DNA of 64,000 bases from contig NC_080164.1 of assembly GCF_950295315.1 (NCBI RefSeq), forward strand, positions 13,609,659 to 13,673,658, written 5' to 3'. Position 1 is the stretch's first letter; each line of letters begins with the position of its first letter. Of this stretch, positions 55,530 through 64,000 are shown one piece after another. A program made the position numbers and the translations under genes. Origin of the DNA: Erinaceus europaeus. Taxonomy: Eukaryota; Chordata; Mammalia; Eulipotyphla; Erinaceidae. The notes under the pieces are model-generated. The model had not been told where the DNA came from. It saw only the letters and a program-made list of their open reading frames with translations, and did no database searches.

Positions 55530-55684
55530 TGGGGGGGGGAAATGGTGAGATGGCTCACTCAGCAGAGCAGACACTTCTCCACCTTACCATGCTCAAGTGC
55601 CCAGGTTTGAGGCCTTGGGCAGCATGTGGGAGCACCTGCACGGGGGTAGTTTCATGAGCTGTGGAGTGGTGCTACAGTCTGTCT

Positions 55685-55728
<44 letters not shown>

Positions 55729-55755
55729 TACTTTAAAAAAATAATAATAATGAGA
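55530..55755 (+). mobile_element. SINE-like element (type E) with (TC)n
   Basis: G run, GAGATGGCTCACTCAGC head, CCAGGTTTGAGGCC, GAGCACCTGCACGGGGG, (TC)n at 55690-55724 and A/T tail. Confidence 0.65.
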
Positions 55756-55974
55756 AAACCCTCCCGGACTAAAGGGATTGTGCAGACATGGAGTCCCAGT
55801 GATAGATCTGGTGGGGGGAAAATGGGAAAAGAATGGTTGAAGAGCTGGAGTACATCACAAGACTTACATGCATGAGACCCCAAGTTCCAGCCCCAGCACC
55901 TCATCTGCTGGAGCAGAAGGGTGCTCTGGCCCCTCTCTCTTTTCCTCAGAAAATTAATTAATTAATTAATTGTC

Positions 55975-56087
55975 ATGGGAACGAGGACCCACAAGATACA
56001 TGTGCTATAACTGCAACCTGGATTCAAATCCAGGCACCACAGGGGAGTTCCAAAGCACTGAGAGGAAGTGATGTGGTGTCTGTCCCC
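55975..56087 (+). mobile_element. SINE-like element, 5' part, split by the 56088 LTR
   Basis: ATGGGAACGAGGACCCACAAG and GGATTCAAATCCAGG with a B-box-like core. It stops at the LTR. The CT-rich continuation is at 56491-56540. Confidence 0.55.
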
Positions 56088-56490
56088 TGTTGGTATGCAT
56101 GAGACCCCTTCTGTTTCATTGGTTTAATACCCCCTGCTTAACACTATATTCTATTTACATAACCACTGCAGGGCATTGGTTCAATCCCCACTGGTTCATG
56201 ATATGTTTTTGCCCTGCCCCCTCTCCTTGTCACACTCTGATTTTCACCAGTCACTTTTCTCTCCACCCTCTCTATGTCACATCCTGTTTCCACCCTACTT
56301 GGCAAGTATATATAAAGACAGCATTGTGAGTTTTACTGTACTTTGAGTTTAACTTAGCTCGTCTTAGATTGTGCTGCGTCCTGCATGAATAAAGAGATAC
56401 TGCCTACAGCTCAACCATGAGTCCCTGGTCGTCTGTTACCCGCCCGTGAAGCCAGCCCGGGGAAAACAACATAGCCCGGCGAAAACAACA
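56088..56490 (+). mobile_element. Solo LTR with perfect 6 bp target duplication
   Basis: TGTTGGTATGCATGAG to GAAAACAACA, flanked by GTCCCC at 56082-56087 and 56491-56496. TATA-like AAGTATATATAAAG and polyadenylation AATAAAGAGATACTGCC are present. Sister of the LTR at 17454-17904 and of the same broad family as the LTRs at 31333 and 33625. Confidence 0.94.
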
Positions 56491-56540
56491 GTCCCCCTCT
56501 CCCCATCTCTATCTCTGTCCAGCTCTCTCTAAAATAAAAA

Positions 56541-57010
56541 GTCATCCAGGAAGAAGTGAAATCATGCATGTGAAAGTCTCTTATGCTAACGAATAAATGA
56601 ATAAATCATGGAGAAGGAATATTTACTTCATAGCACATAAGGGACATAAGGAAGCCTGAAGAATAATAAAGTGTCACCTAACCCCCCCAAAAAAAAGTCA
56701 GAATGGGAATGAAAATAAAATCAAAGCAAAAAGAATAGGTATCAAATAATAATTACAAGAAAACAGATGGACTAAACTCAGCTGTTAAGACCTATACCAT
56801 CGAATTGGATAAAAACACTTAATGTGTTGTGTGCAATTTTCAAGAGCCATATACAGAATAAAAGATGGCTATTGTATATAGAAAGATATAAAAAAAGATA
56901 TGTCAGGGGGATACCAAACAAAAAAAGTATGAACAATAACAAAAAACTTAAGAAAAGGAGTTTTAAGGGAAAGGCTTAGCAGACACAAGATAGTTAGTAC
57001 CCAATAATAG
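56541..57010. other. AT-rich sequence, possibly L1 3' region
   Basis: A-rich on the plus strand. It immediately precedes the L1 3' UTR start and may include degraded L1, but I see no clear ORF2 motif. Confidence 0.35.
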
Positions 57011-57017
57011 AAGCAGA

Positions 57018-57137
57018 ACTTGGACTGGAGTTGGTGCACTGCACCAAAGTAAAAGACTCAGGGATGGTGGGGAGGGTTTGGTCCTGGAACATGATGGCAG
57101 AGGAGGACCTAGTAGGAGTTGCATGTTATGTGGTAAT
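57018..57137 (+). mobile_element. LINE-1 3' UTR, first part (split by an LTR)
   Basis: ACTTGGACTGGAGTTGGTGC through GGTAATGTTATG, parallel to the 24814 copy (ACTTGGACTGGAGCTGG). Continues at 57854-57935. Confidence 0.85.
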
Positions 57138-57143
57138 GTTATG

Positions 57144-57853
57144 TGTTGGGAACATGTGTAAGCCTGATAGAGCTTAGGGAGAACCACCCCCATCCTTGGA
57201 TGGAGGTCTGAGAAGATAACCTCTTGGTAAGTCTCTCTCAACCGAGGTGAGCATAAGGGGGGAAGCTCAGACTTGCTTCTTTCCTTCTTGACTCTCAGGC
57301 CCACAGATACCCCAGTACTTCCCTCCATTAACCACAGGCCACATGGCCACAGATTCACTTATTCAAAGTCACCTTCTGATCACAGAAGAACACACCTTAT
57401 CACACACTTCATCACACACCTCAGACCCCAGACAAGAGAAATTCCAACCTATATGGCCTTTTGATATCCATCTTCTCTCTGCCTCACCCTACGGGTTTAA
57501 CCCCTATGCTTCTCTCAAATACCTTTGGATAATTAAGTTGCTTGTGTCATGGAGAATAACTGTCTTGTATCTCATCAATTCCTGTCATACCAGCCCCCTA
57601 CCTTAGGGGCATGCTGACTGCTAAGAGACCTGTAATTTCTGTCATATTTCAACAATAATTACCTCCATTGCTTTTCTATTTAACTCATGTCCACTTTGCT
57701 AATAAACGGGCTCTAGGACTCAGATTCTAGGCACGCTAAGAGTCCCCTGGTGTCTTTTACTTCGTGTCACCCCTGTCGTGAGCAAGAAAGAACCAGCCCG
57801 TTACCTTTCCCCTGGAGACCACCCCGCCGGAGAGGGAGAGAGATACCCCGAAA
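57144..57853 (+). mobile_element. Solo LTR (third family, 710 bp) inside an L1 3' UTR
   Basis: Starts TGTTGGGAACATG. GTTATG flanks both sides (57138-57143 and 57854-57859). The L1 3' UTR continues directly on either side, so the insertion is unambiguous. A TAATAAACGGGCTC signal lies at about 57701-57714. The right end reads CCCCGAAA rather than a canonical CA. Long for the window, and unlike the other LTRs. Confidence 0.88.
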
Positions 57854-57935
57854 GTTATGCATGTACAAGCTATTGTATTTCACCATCGACTATTAACCAT
57901 TAATCCCCCAATAAAGAAATTTTAAAAAGTAATAG
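57854..57935 (+). mobile_element. LINE-1 3' UTR, terminal part
   Basis: GTTATGCATGTACAAGC, CTATTGTATTTCACC and CCCAATAAAGAAATTTTAAAAAG, the L1 3' end with polyadenylation signal. Confidence 0.88.
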
Positions 57936-58790
57936 ATTTATTTCCCAGGAAGACACCCCATCTCCAACACTGTTCATAACTAAGAGTGCTAATGCAAAAG
58001 GTCTAGAGCAAACATCCACAGAACTGCCTTGGCATATCCACAATGGCAATGTGAAACTTCAATAACCTCCTCAATGATTAGCATGAGAAGGGGAACAAAA
58101 GCTAGCCAGGATCAAGACTAGAATGCCATCACCAAAGCTGTGACCCAGTGAGCGTCCCTGAGAGGCCACTCTAGCCAGCCACACCCTCTGCCTCCTCTCC
58201 CTCTATTCACATCCACCAAGGGCTTCCAGTCACAGCACAACTGCAAAGATGGCGCCCGACGTTCCTTGCGACCTCCCAATTACCAAATTCTTAGGCTCCT
58301 ATCTCTAAAAATATGGGCTACTCTCTCCTTGTAACCCTGACAACTATGCTGCTGTGGCCCTGGGCCCCTGTTCCTTCACTCATTCATCTCAATCACTGTT
58401 ATCTTTATGTATTCGGCTTCATCTGCTGGTCTCCCCCAAGGTTGTTTTCATCTCTTCTCTTTCCATTCCACACAGCCTCCCTGACAACCTTGACTCACAC
58501 CATGGAGTCAAGAAAACCTGGCTGGAGTCCAGGGTTTAAGATCAGGGGTGGCATGAGTGTAGGTACTGCCCAGACTCCCTTAGTGAGCACCTTGGTGAAT
58601 GTCAGGGCTTTTGACTCAGAGACCACATGCCCCAAATTTAGAGCAGGGATCTTGTGTGTCTTATGCACCTTTACAACTACCTCAAATGTGTACTGTAGAC
58701 ATTTCAGAAAAGCTTATTGTATGACAGAGCCATACTGTGGATTTCACATGTTCTCTGGAGGCCTGTAGAAATATTGTCTGGTTGGGATGG
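57936..58790. other. No gene recognised
   Basis: Unique-looking. The 151-codon plus frame (58313-58768) has no family signature. Confidence 0.45.
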
Positions 58791-58803
58791 AAATTTATTA
58801 ATC

Positions 58804-59030
58804 ATATATATATATATATATATATATTATTTATTATTGGATAGAGATGGGGAAATTGAGAGGGAGATTGGGAGGGAAAGAGACAGAGAGACACCTGCAG
58901 CACTGCTTCTCCACTTATGAAGCTTTCTTCATGCAGGTGGGGACCAGGGACTTGAAATTGGGACATTGCACACTATAATGTGTATGTTTAACCAGGTTCA
59001 CCTCTGCCAGCACACACACACATAGCTCTA
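58804..59030 (-). mobile_element. SINE (type A) with flanking 13 bp duplication
   Basis: AAATTTATTAATC at 58791-58803 and 59031-59043. (AT)n and TTATTATTGGATAGAG tail, CACCTGCAGCACTGC, AGGTGGGGACC and AACCAGGTTCACCTCTGCC head, followed by a short (CA)n before the right repeat. Confidence 0.85.
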
Positions 59031-59043
59031 AAATTTATTAATC

Positions 59044-60380
59044 TCTTACCTTCCTTTAGGGCTCTGTCTTCAGCCAGGAACTCCAGCCCAAACAACAGCC
59101 AAGACCAAGGTGAAGAGGTCTAGATAAGTCAGCCTCCCAGCAAGGCCACTTCTGGTTGCTGCACTTCGGATCTGTAAAACCAGAGCACTGCCTGGAATCA
59201 TAAAACACTCCACCCTAGCTTGCTCCTTCCTGCCCCTTTTTGCCCCCGCCCTCCACGAGCTTCCCGCCCTCTACCACCCACGTGTCAGTGGTCCCTGAGA
59301 GAAGTGGACATAGGTACCCTTTACAGGGATGACGGAAGAGGAGGGCTTTAAAGCCCAGTCAAGTAGCCGTTTCCACAGATATCTCATAAGCACATAAGCC
59401 AAATCCTGAGCTGCTGAAAAATCGGTCTCCTGTCCTTTCCCATTCCTGCAGCAATAGAAGTTCATTTTCTCATCACACACTGTAAATTACAGGCTGAAAA
59501 GGTGGGTCATGATCTACCTCTGCTTCCTCCGAGGGGCCATTCTTACCAGTGGCTTAGCTTAATGTATCCCAGCACAGGGGAAAAAAAAAAAAAAGAGCAG
59601 GAACTGAAACCAAATCTCCCTCCAGTGAGCCCAGGAGCAGAACCTGGAGTTCCTCCTTCCTCCCAAGCAGAGAAAGACCGTGGCTGGTCGAACACAGGAT
59701 TTCCTATGAGGAAGCATCTCGGTAAATCCACTTCCAGTCTCTCTTCATCTCTGTGACGCACCCTTTCTGCAAATAGCTCCCAGCACTGCCCCAGCATCTT
59801 GTAAAATAAAAATCAAAGCTGAGTAAATAATTAAAGAGTCATGTTTAAACCTTTCCCAGGTCCCTGAATTCATTGTCTCTTAAAGTAGAAATGCCTTTGC
59901 CAGAGGCTCCTGCGGGTGGGCAGGCAGGCGGGCAGTCAAGGAGGACAGCTCTCCCCACCCTTCCCAGCCAGGGAGCATTTTGTTGAGCATTGAAGGAGGT
60001 CCTCACAGGGCACAGAGAAGGTGGCTTTTAGTCTATCATCAGCAATATTATTCATCGCCAGCTGCAAACTGGACATGAAACCCACACCAAGGTAACTATA
60101 AAGCACGAGTTCTGTCCTCAAGGAGCGCAGGGTCTGGTGGGCTACAGGCAGAAGGTTCTGTGAAACAAGAGCACAGAAGGAAATTGGGATGGGAAACATG
60201 AGTGGGAGTGGCAGGAAGGTGAGTCGTGCCACAAACTTCCTGGGGGCTGAACGGACAGGCTGCGGAGACACAGAGATTACCACGTGAATTGAAACCCAGA
60301 ACAAACTGAATGAAGACAAGAGAACAAATTAAGAATCCGGTGTGGGAGAAATGCATAGCCTGACGTGTCACAGAAAGATA
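59044..60380. other. About 1.3 kb without a recognisable gene
   Basis: Unique-looking. An A run (59581-59595) and an AT-rich repeat-free patch near 59810-59890. No exon supported. Confidence 0.5.
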
Positions 60381-60387
60381 CCTGGAG

Positions 60388-60560
60388 GGTGGGGGAGACA
60401 GCATAATGGTGATGTGAAAAAACTTAAAGACTCTGGCCTGAGGCTCCAGTGTCCCAGGTTCAATTGCTTGCACCGCCAGAAGCCAGAGTTGTGCCGTGCT
60501 CTGGAAGTGAAGAAAGAATGAAAGAGAAAAGGAAAAAGGAAGAGAGAGAGAGAGAGAAAG
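60388..60560 (+). mobile_element. SINE (type C) with purine tail
   Basis: GGGGGAGACAGCATAATGGTG head, CCCAGGTTCAATTGC B box, GAAGCCAGAGTTGTG; GA run at 60545-60556. Confidence 0.85.
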
Positions 60561-60779
60561 GAAGAAGGGAGGAAGGGGGAGGAGAAAGAAAGGAAACATG
60601 GTAGTGCTGAAGAACCAGATTATTAGACACCAGCCCCCACCAAAAGCCGTGTGCTGTAGTCCGTGCAGTAACACGTCAGGTTGGAGGTGTCAGCAGGAAA
60701 GATCTGCAGCTATCAAGGCAAAGTGAGGTTATTTGAATGTTCCTTTTTTTTTTCTTTTCCCTTCCCTTCCCCTTTTTTT

Positions 60780-60966
60780 TTCTTTCTGATAGAGTCAAGT
60801 ATTTCTTTTCTGATATTTCTCACCTCAAGAGGGAGAGATGGGGGAAAGACACCTCAGCAGCACTGCTCTGAGGCTTATGAAGCTTCCCCCTCACCTCCCA
60901 ACTTGAACCCAGGTCCTTGAGCATGTCACCGTGTGCACTCTATTGGGCCTGCCACCGCCTAGCCCC
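60780..60966 (-). mobile_element. SINE (type A), diverged
   Basis: CAGCAGCACTGCTC, reversed B box ACTTGAACCCAGGTCC and head CTGCCACCGCCTAGCCCC. Confidence 0.8.
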
Positions 60967-61854
60967 AGAACTGTGAGGGGGAAGAAGACACAGGTGCAGT
61001 GTAAAGACCACATGTGGGGAACCACAGAAAACAAGGAAAGTGGCAGCAGGCCTCACCGGCCCTGGTGACCCCCTGACCCCCGGTCTCCAAGCTTCAGAAG
61101 TGTGAGAAAAAGGTTTGTGAGAGTTAAGCCAACGCATCTGTGGAGCCTTGTCATGGCAGCCTGAGAGCAAACTAACATGACTTAGTTCTCAGGGGAAGAA
61201 CTCTCTAAAGGCAGCCAGAGGCCACCCCGAGGGTCCAGACACAAGGCATCTTGACCAGCAACAAAGGACGCACCACATGTAATGGTCAACCTCGGCCACC
61301 ACAGGAGGCATGCAAGGCGGAGGGCAGAGGCTGCTTCTGAAAACTGAGGGAGACAGACTGCAGGGCAGCAGGTCACCATTTCACTTGCCAGGGGTGTCCT
61401 TCTCCACAGCAATGTGGTGCCTTCTCCATACCTGGCCAAACACCCACAGTCTCTGGGCCACAGAAGACAACTGCCTGAGGTCAGGCGGGCTGTCGGAGCA
61501 GAGATGTCTCCTGTGGGAAGCAGCCATTAGCAGACCGTGGGAGGCAGAGTCTGTCACTCAGTCCCTGGGCATCCTCGGTCTCTCAGCTGCTCCTTTCTGA
61601 GAATCTCAGCTGCACTCTCTGAGGACACCTCCGTTGTCGTTCAGGGAGAAGGGAGTCAAGGTGTGTGAACCATGACTGCCTGAGGGGGGTCCTGTCAAGC
61701 GCAGGCTGGTGATAGACAGGCTCACGGTGCAGGCACTGTGTGACTTACAAACCAGGGCATAATCAGTTACCCAGGTCCCCCAGGCATGTGCACACTGTAC
61801 CCCCAATGCAGGGACATGACACACCCACCAGAAAGGGACAATAGTGCAAAAGAA
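60967..61854. other. No gene recognised
   Basis: Unique-looking sequence with short overlapping frames on both strands. Confidence 0.45.
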
Positions 61855-61855
61855 T

Positions 61856-62124
61856 GGGGCAGCAAACAGTGGGACTCCTGGTTAAGCACACATCACCACG
61901 TACAAGGACCCAGGTTCAAGTCACCACTCCACACCTGCAGGGGGACTCTTCCCAAGCAGTGGAGCAGGTCTGCAGGCATCTATCTCTCTCCTCTAAATTT
62001 TTCTCTGTCCTGTCAAATACAAAAAAAATTGAAAAGGCAATAATGGTGGCCGGCAGCAGTGGATTCTAGTGCTGGCACAGAGCCCTGGTGATAAACCTTG
62101 TGGCAAAAACAAATAAAAGAAAAA
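61856..62124 (+). mobile_element. SINE (type A, long form)
   Basis: GGACTCCTGGTTAAGCACAC, CCCAGGTTCAAGTCACC, CACCTGCAGGGGGACTC, TCTGCAGG, then the extra 3' part AGCAGTGGATTCTAGTGCTG and an A-rich tail (62104-62127) that runs into the satellite. Confidence 0.88.
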
Positions 62125-63105
62125 AAAGTCCTTGAGTGTTGGTGTGGGTGTGGGTGTGGGTATGGTGTAGGTGTGGGTGTGGTGTGGGTGTGGTGTGGGT
62201 GTGGGTGTGGTGTGGCTTTGGTGTGGGTGTGGGTGTGGTGTGGATGTGGTATGGGTGTGGGTGTGGCTGTGGGTGTGGCTGTGGGTGTGGTGTGGTGTGG
62301 TGTGGGTGTGGTGGGGGTGTGGGTGTGGTGTGGTGTGGTGTGGCTTTTGTGTGGGTGTAGTGTGGGTGTGGGTGTGGTGTGGGTGTGGGTGTGGTGTGGG
62401 TGTAGTGTGGGTGTGGGTGTGGTGTGGTGTGGGTGTGGTGTGGGTGTGGTGTGGGTTGGGTGTGGTGTGGGTGTGGTGTGGTGTGGGTGTGGTGTGGGTG
62501 TGGTGTGGGTGTGGGTGTGGTGTGGGTGTGGGTGTGGTGTGGGTGTGGTGTGGGTGTGGTGTGGGTGTGGGTGTGGGTGTGGTGTGGGTGTGGTGTGGGT
62601 GTGGGTGTGGGTGTGGGTGTGGTGTGGGTGTGGTGTGGGTGTGGTTTGGGTGTGGGTGTGGTGTGGGTGTGGTGTGGGTGTGGGTGTGGTGTGGGTGTGG
62701 TGTGGGTGTGGGTGTGGTGTGGGTGTGGTGTGGGTGTGGTGTGAGTGTGGTGTGGGTGTGGTGTGGGTGTGGGTGTGGTGTGGGTGTGGTGTGGGTGTGG
62801 TGTGGGTGTGGGTGTGGTGTGGGTGTGGTGTGAGTGTGGTGTGGGTGTGGTGTGGGTGTGGTGTGAGTGTGGTGTGGGTGTGGGTGTGGTGTGGGTGTGG
62901 GTGTGGGTGTGGTGTGGGTGTGGGTGTGGGTGTGGTGTGGGTGTGGTGTGGGTGTGGTGTGGGTGGGGTGTGGTATGGGTGGGGTGTGGGTGTGGGTGGG
63001 GTGTGGGTGTGGGTGTGGTGTGGGTGTGGTGTGGGTGTGGTGTGGGTGTGGGTGTGTGTGGGTGTGGTGTGGGTGTGTGGGTGTGGTGTGGGTGTGGGTG
63101 TGGAA
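62125..63105 (+). repeat. GGTGTG-type satellite/microsatellite array, about 980 bp
   Basis: Built from TGTGGG and TGTGG words in irregular alternation, mostly GGTGTGGGTGTG and GGTGTG. Variants such as TGAGTG, GTATGG, GGCTTT and GGCTGT mark interspersed older units. It is G-rich on the plus strand, C-rich (CACACC) on the minus. Four G3 tracts with TGT loops at 62597-62617 satisfy a G-quadruplex pattern. It starts at the tail of a SINE. All six frames are largely open because stops are absent; none is coding. Confidence 0.97.
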
Positions 63106-63162
63106 CCCCTACACACTCCCGCCCCACTGCTGGCTGTAGAACTGCTGATAAAAACTGTTTCA

Positions 63163-63440
63163 GGGGGTGGGCGGTAACACAGCGGGTTAAGCGCACATGG
63201 TACAAAGCACAATGACTGGCTTGAAGATCCTGGTTCGAGCCCCCAGCTCCCCACCTGCGGGGGGTTGGAGGGCATTGTTTCACAGCCGGTGAAGCAAGTC
63301 TGCAGGTGTCTATCTTTCTCTTTTCCTCTCTGTCTCCCCTTCCTCTCTTGATTTCTCTCTGTCTAATCCAACAACAATGACATCAATAAGAACAACAACA
63401 ATAAACAACAAGGGCAACAAAAGGGGGAAAAATTTAAAAA
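63163..63440 (+). mobile_element. SINE (type B), complete, with perfect 15 bp target duplication
   Basis: ATAAAAACTGTTTCA at 63148-63162 and 63441-63455. Head GGGGGTGGGCGGTAACACAGCG, B box GGTTCGAGCCCC, GGTGAAGCAAGTCTGCAGG, CTGTCTAATCCAACAACAAT and AACAACAA...AAAGGGGGAAA tail. Confidence 0.96.
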
Positions 63441-63455
63441 ATAAAAACTGTTTCA

Positions 63456-64000
63456 TAGTCTCTACACACATTCCTTATGGCCCAGCCAATCCCACCCCTA
63501 GGTGTGTGCCCAACAGAAATATGTGCGCACACAAGCACCAAGAGACAAGCCCAGCAGCAGGTTGGCAGGGCAGGCACCCTGCCCAATTAAAGGAGGATGA
63601 CTGGTGAGGGTTACACATGCAATGTGGAGGAGTCCCACAAGCAAACCAGGAAAAGGGGGCAGCCAGCAAAAGGCTTCCTACTGAATGACTCTCCTCCTGT
63701 ACAACTGGCAAGCAGGCACGACCAATGAATGGCAGAACAAGAAGTGAGGTCAGGGGTCATCTTGGAGCCGGGGGTAATAACATTCCCACTCCTGCTCTGA
63801 AGGCTGGATTTGAGGATTCAGAAGTGCTAGTGGCATTCTGTCTCCCAGACTGGATTCTGGTTTGATGGGTGTGTTCACTCTATGAAAATCCAATCATCCA
63901 TGTGTTTCTCTTTGGTTTTCTGTATATGCACCTCCATGAATTTTTAAATTTGGAATGTAGGACAGAATGACTGTCTGTATTGAGCAAAATAAGACACAGG
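63456..64000. other. No gene recognised
   Basis: Unique-looking to the window end. Confidence 0.45.

Noticed and set aside
58313..58768. A 151-codon plus-strand frame
   Set aside because: No recognisable motif; composition fits chance in a stop-poor stretch.
60096..60674. A 192-codon minus-strand frame
   Set aside because: Its first half is the translation of a purine tract and a type C SINE.
62013..63275. A 420-codon minus-strand frame rich in His, Thr and Pro, and sister frames of 405 and 359 codons
   Set aside because: They are translations of the GGTGTG array in frames without stops; similar frames exist on both strands and the ends lie in SINEs.

Overview
This window looks like ordinary intergenic or intronic DNA from a mammal, most probably a hedgehog (Erinaceus or a close relative). 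The main evidence is about thirty copies of tRNA-like SINEs. Their bodies carry a B-box-like GGTTCAAGCCC, a CACCTGCAGG block, a GGTGAAGCAGG block, a CT-rich stretch and an (AATA)n tail. I recognise this from memory as the hedgehog-type SINE; no search was run. I found no host protein-coding gene, structural RNA gene or CRISPR array. Nearly all open frames are shadows of repeats or chance frames. The only intact protein reading frame with a recognisable family is a LINE-1 ORF1.

Layout. 1-4705: a LINE-1 copy (L1-A) on the minus strand, with intact ORF1, broken ORF2 and a CpG-rich 5' UTR holding a partial duplication. 4706-9245: an older minus-strand L1 (L1-B) with a different 5' UTR. L1-B is interrupted at 5265-5700 by a 436 bp retroposed insert with an 11 bp target-site duplication. 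The insert encodes an open, non-L1 C-terminal segment of a non-LTR retrotransposon protein with a CCHC motif. A 63 bp piece of the same 3' end, differing at one base, recurs at 39889-39951.

9.2-31.3 kb is mostly unique sequence sprinkled with SINEs, solo LTRs (10795-11145, 16487-16930, 17454-17904), an LTR with its polypurine tract (13196-13850), an L1-derived chimera (20180-21315), an internally deleted L1 (24148-24945) with a five-copy internal tandem array, and a rearranged ERV internal fragment (25218-26220). 31328-34105 holds a complete but non-coding LTR element: two LTRs about 3% apart by eye, a tRNA-Lys3-like primer binding site, a polypurine tract and a 5 bp target duplication. 34.1-42.7 kb is largely unique and includes a candidate conserved non-coding segment at 38.77-39.25 kb.

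42.7-58 kb again carries SINEs and LTRs: solo LTRs at 42775-43248, 56088-56490 and 57144-57853, the last splitting an L1 3' end, plus a partial ERV at 52795-53466. 58-62 kb is unique sequence plus SINEs. 62125-63105 is a nearly 1 kb GGTGTG/GGTGTGGGTGTG array with G-quadruplex-capable stretches, followed by a SINE with a perfect 15 bp target duplication.

The features do not form a pathway. They record successive retrotransposition. The most unusual item is the small non-L1 LINE family seen at 5.3 kb and 39.9 kb.
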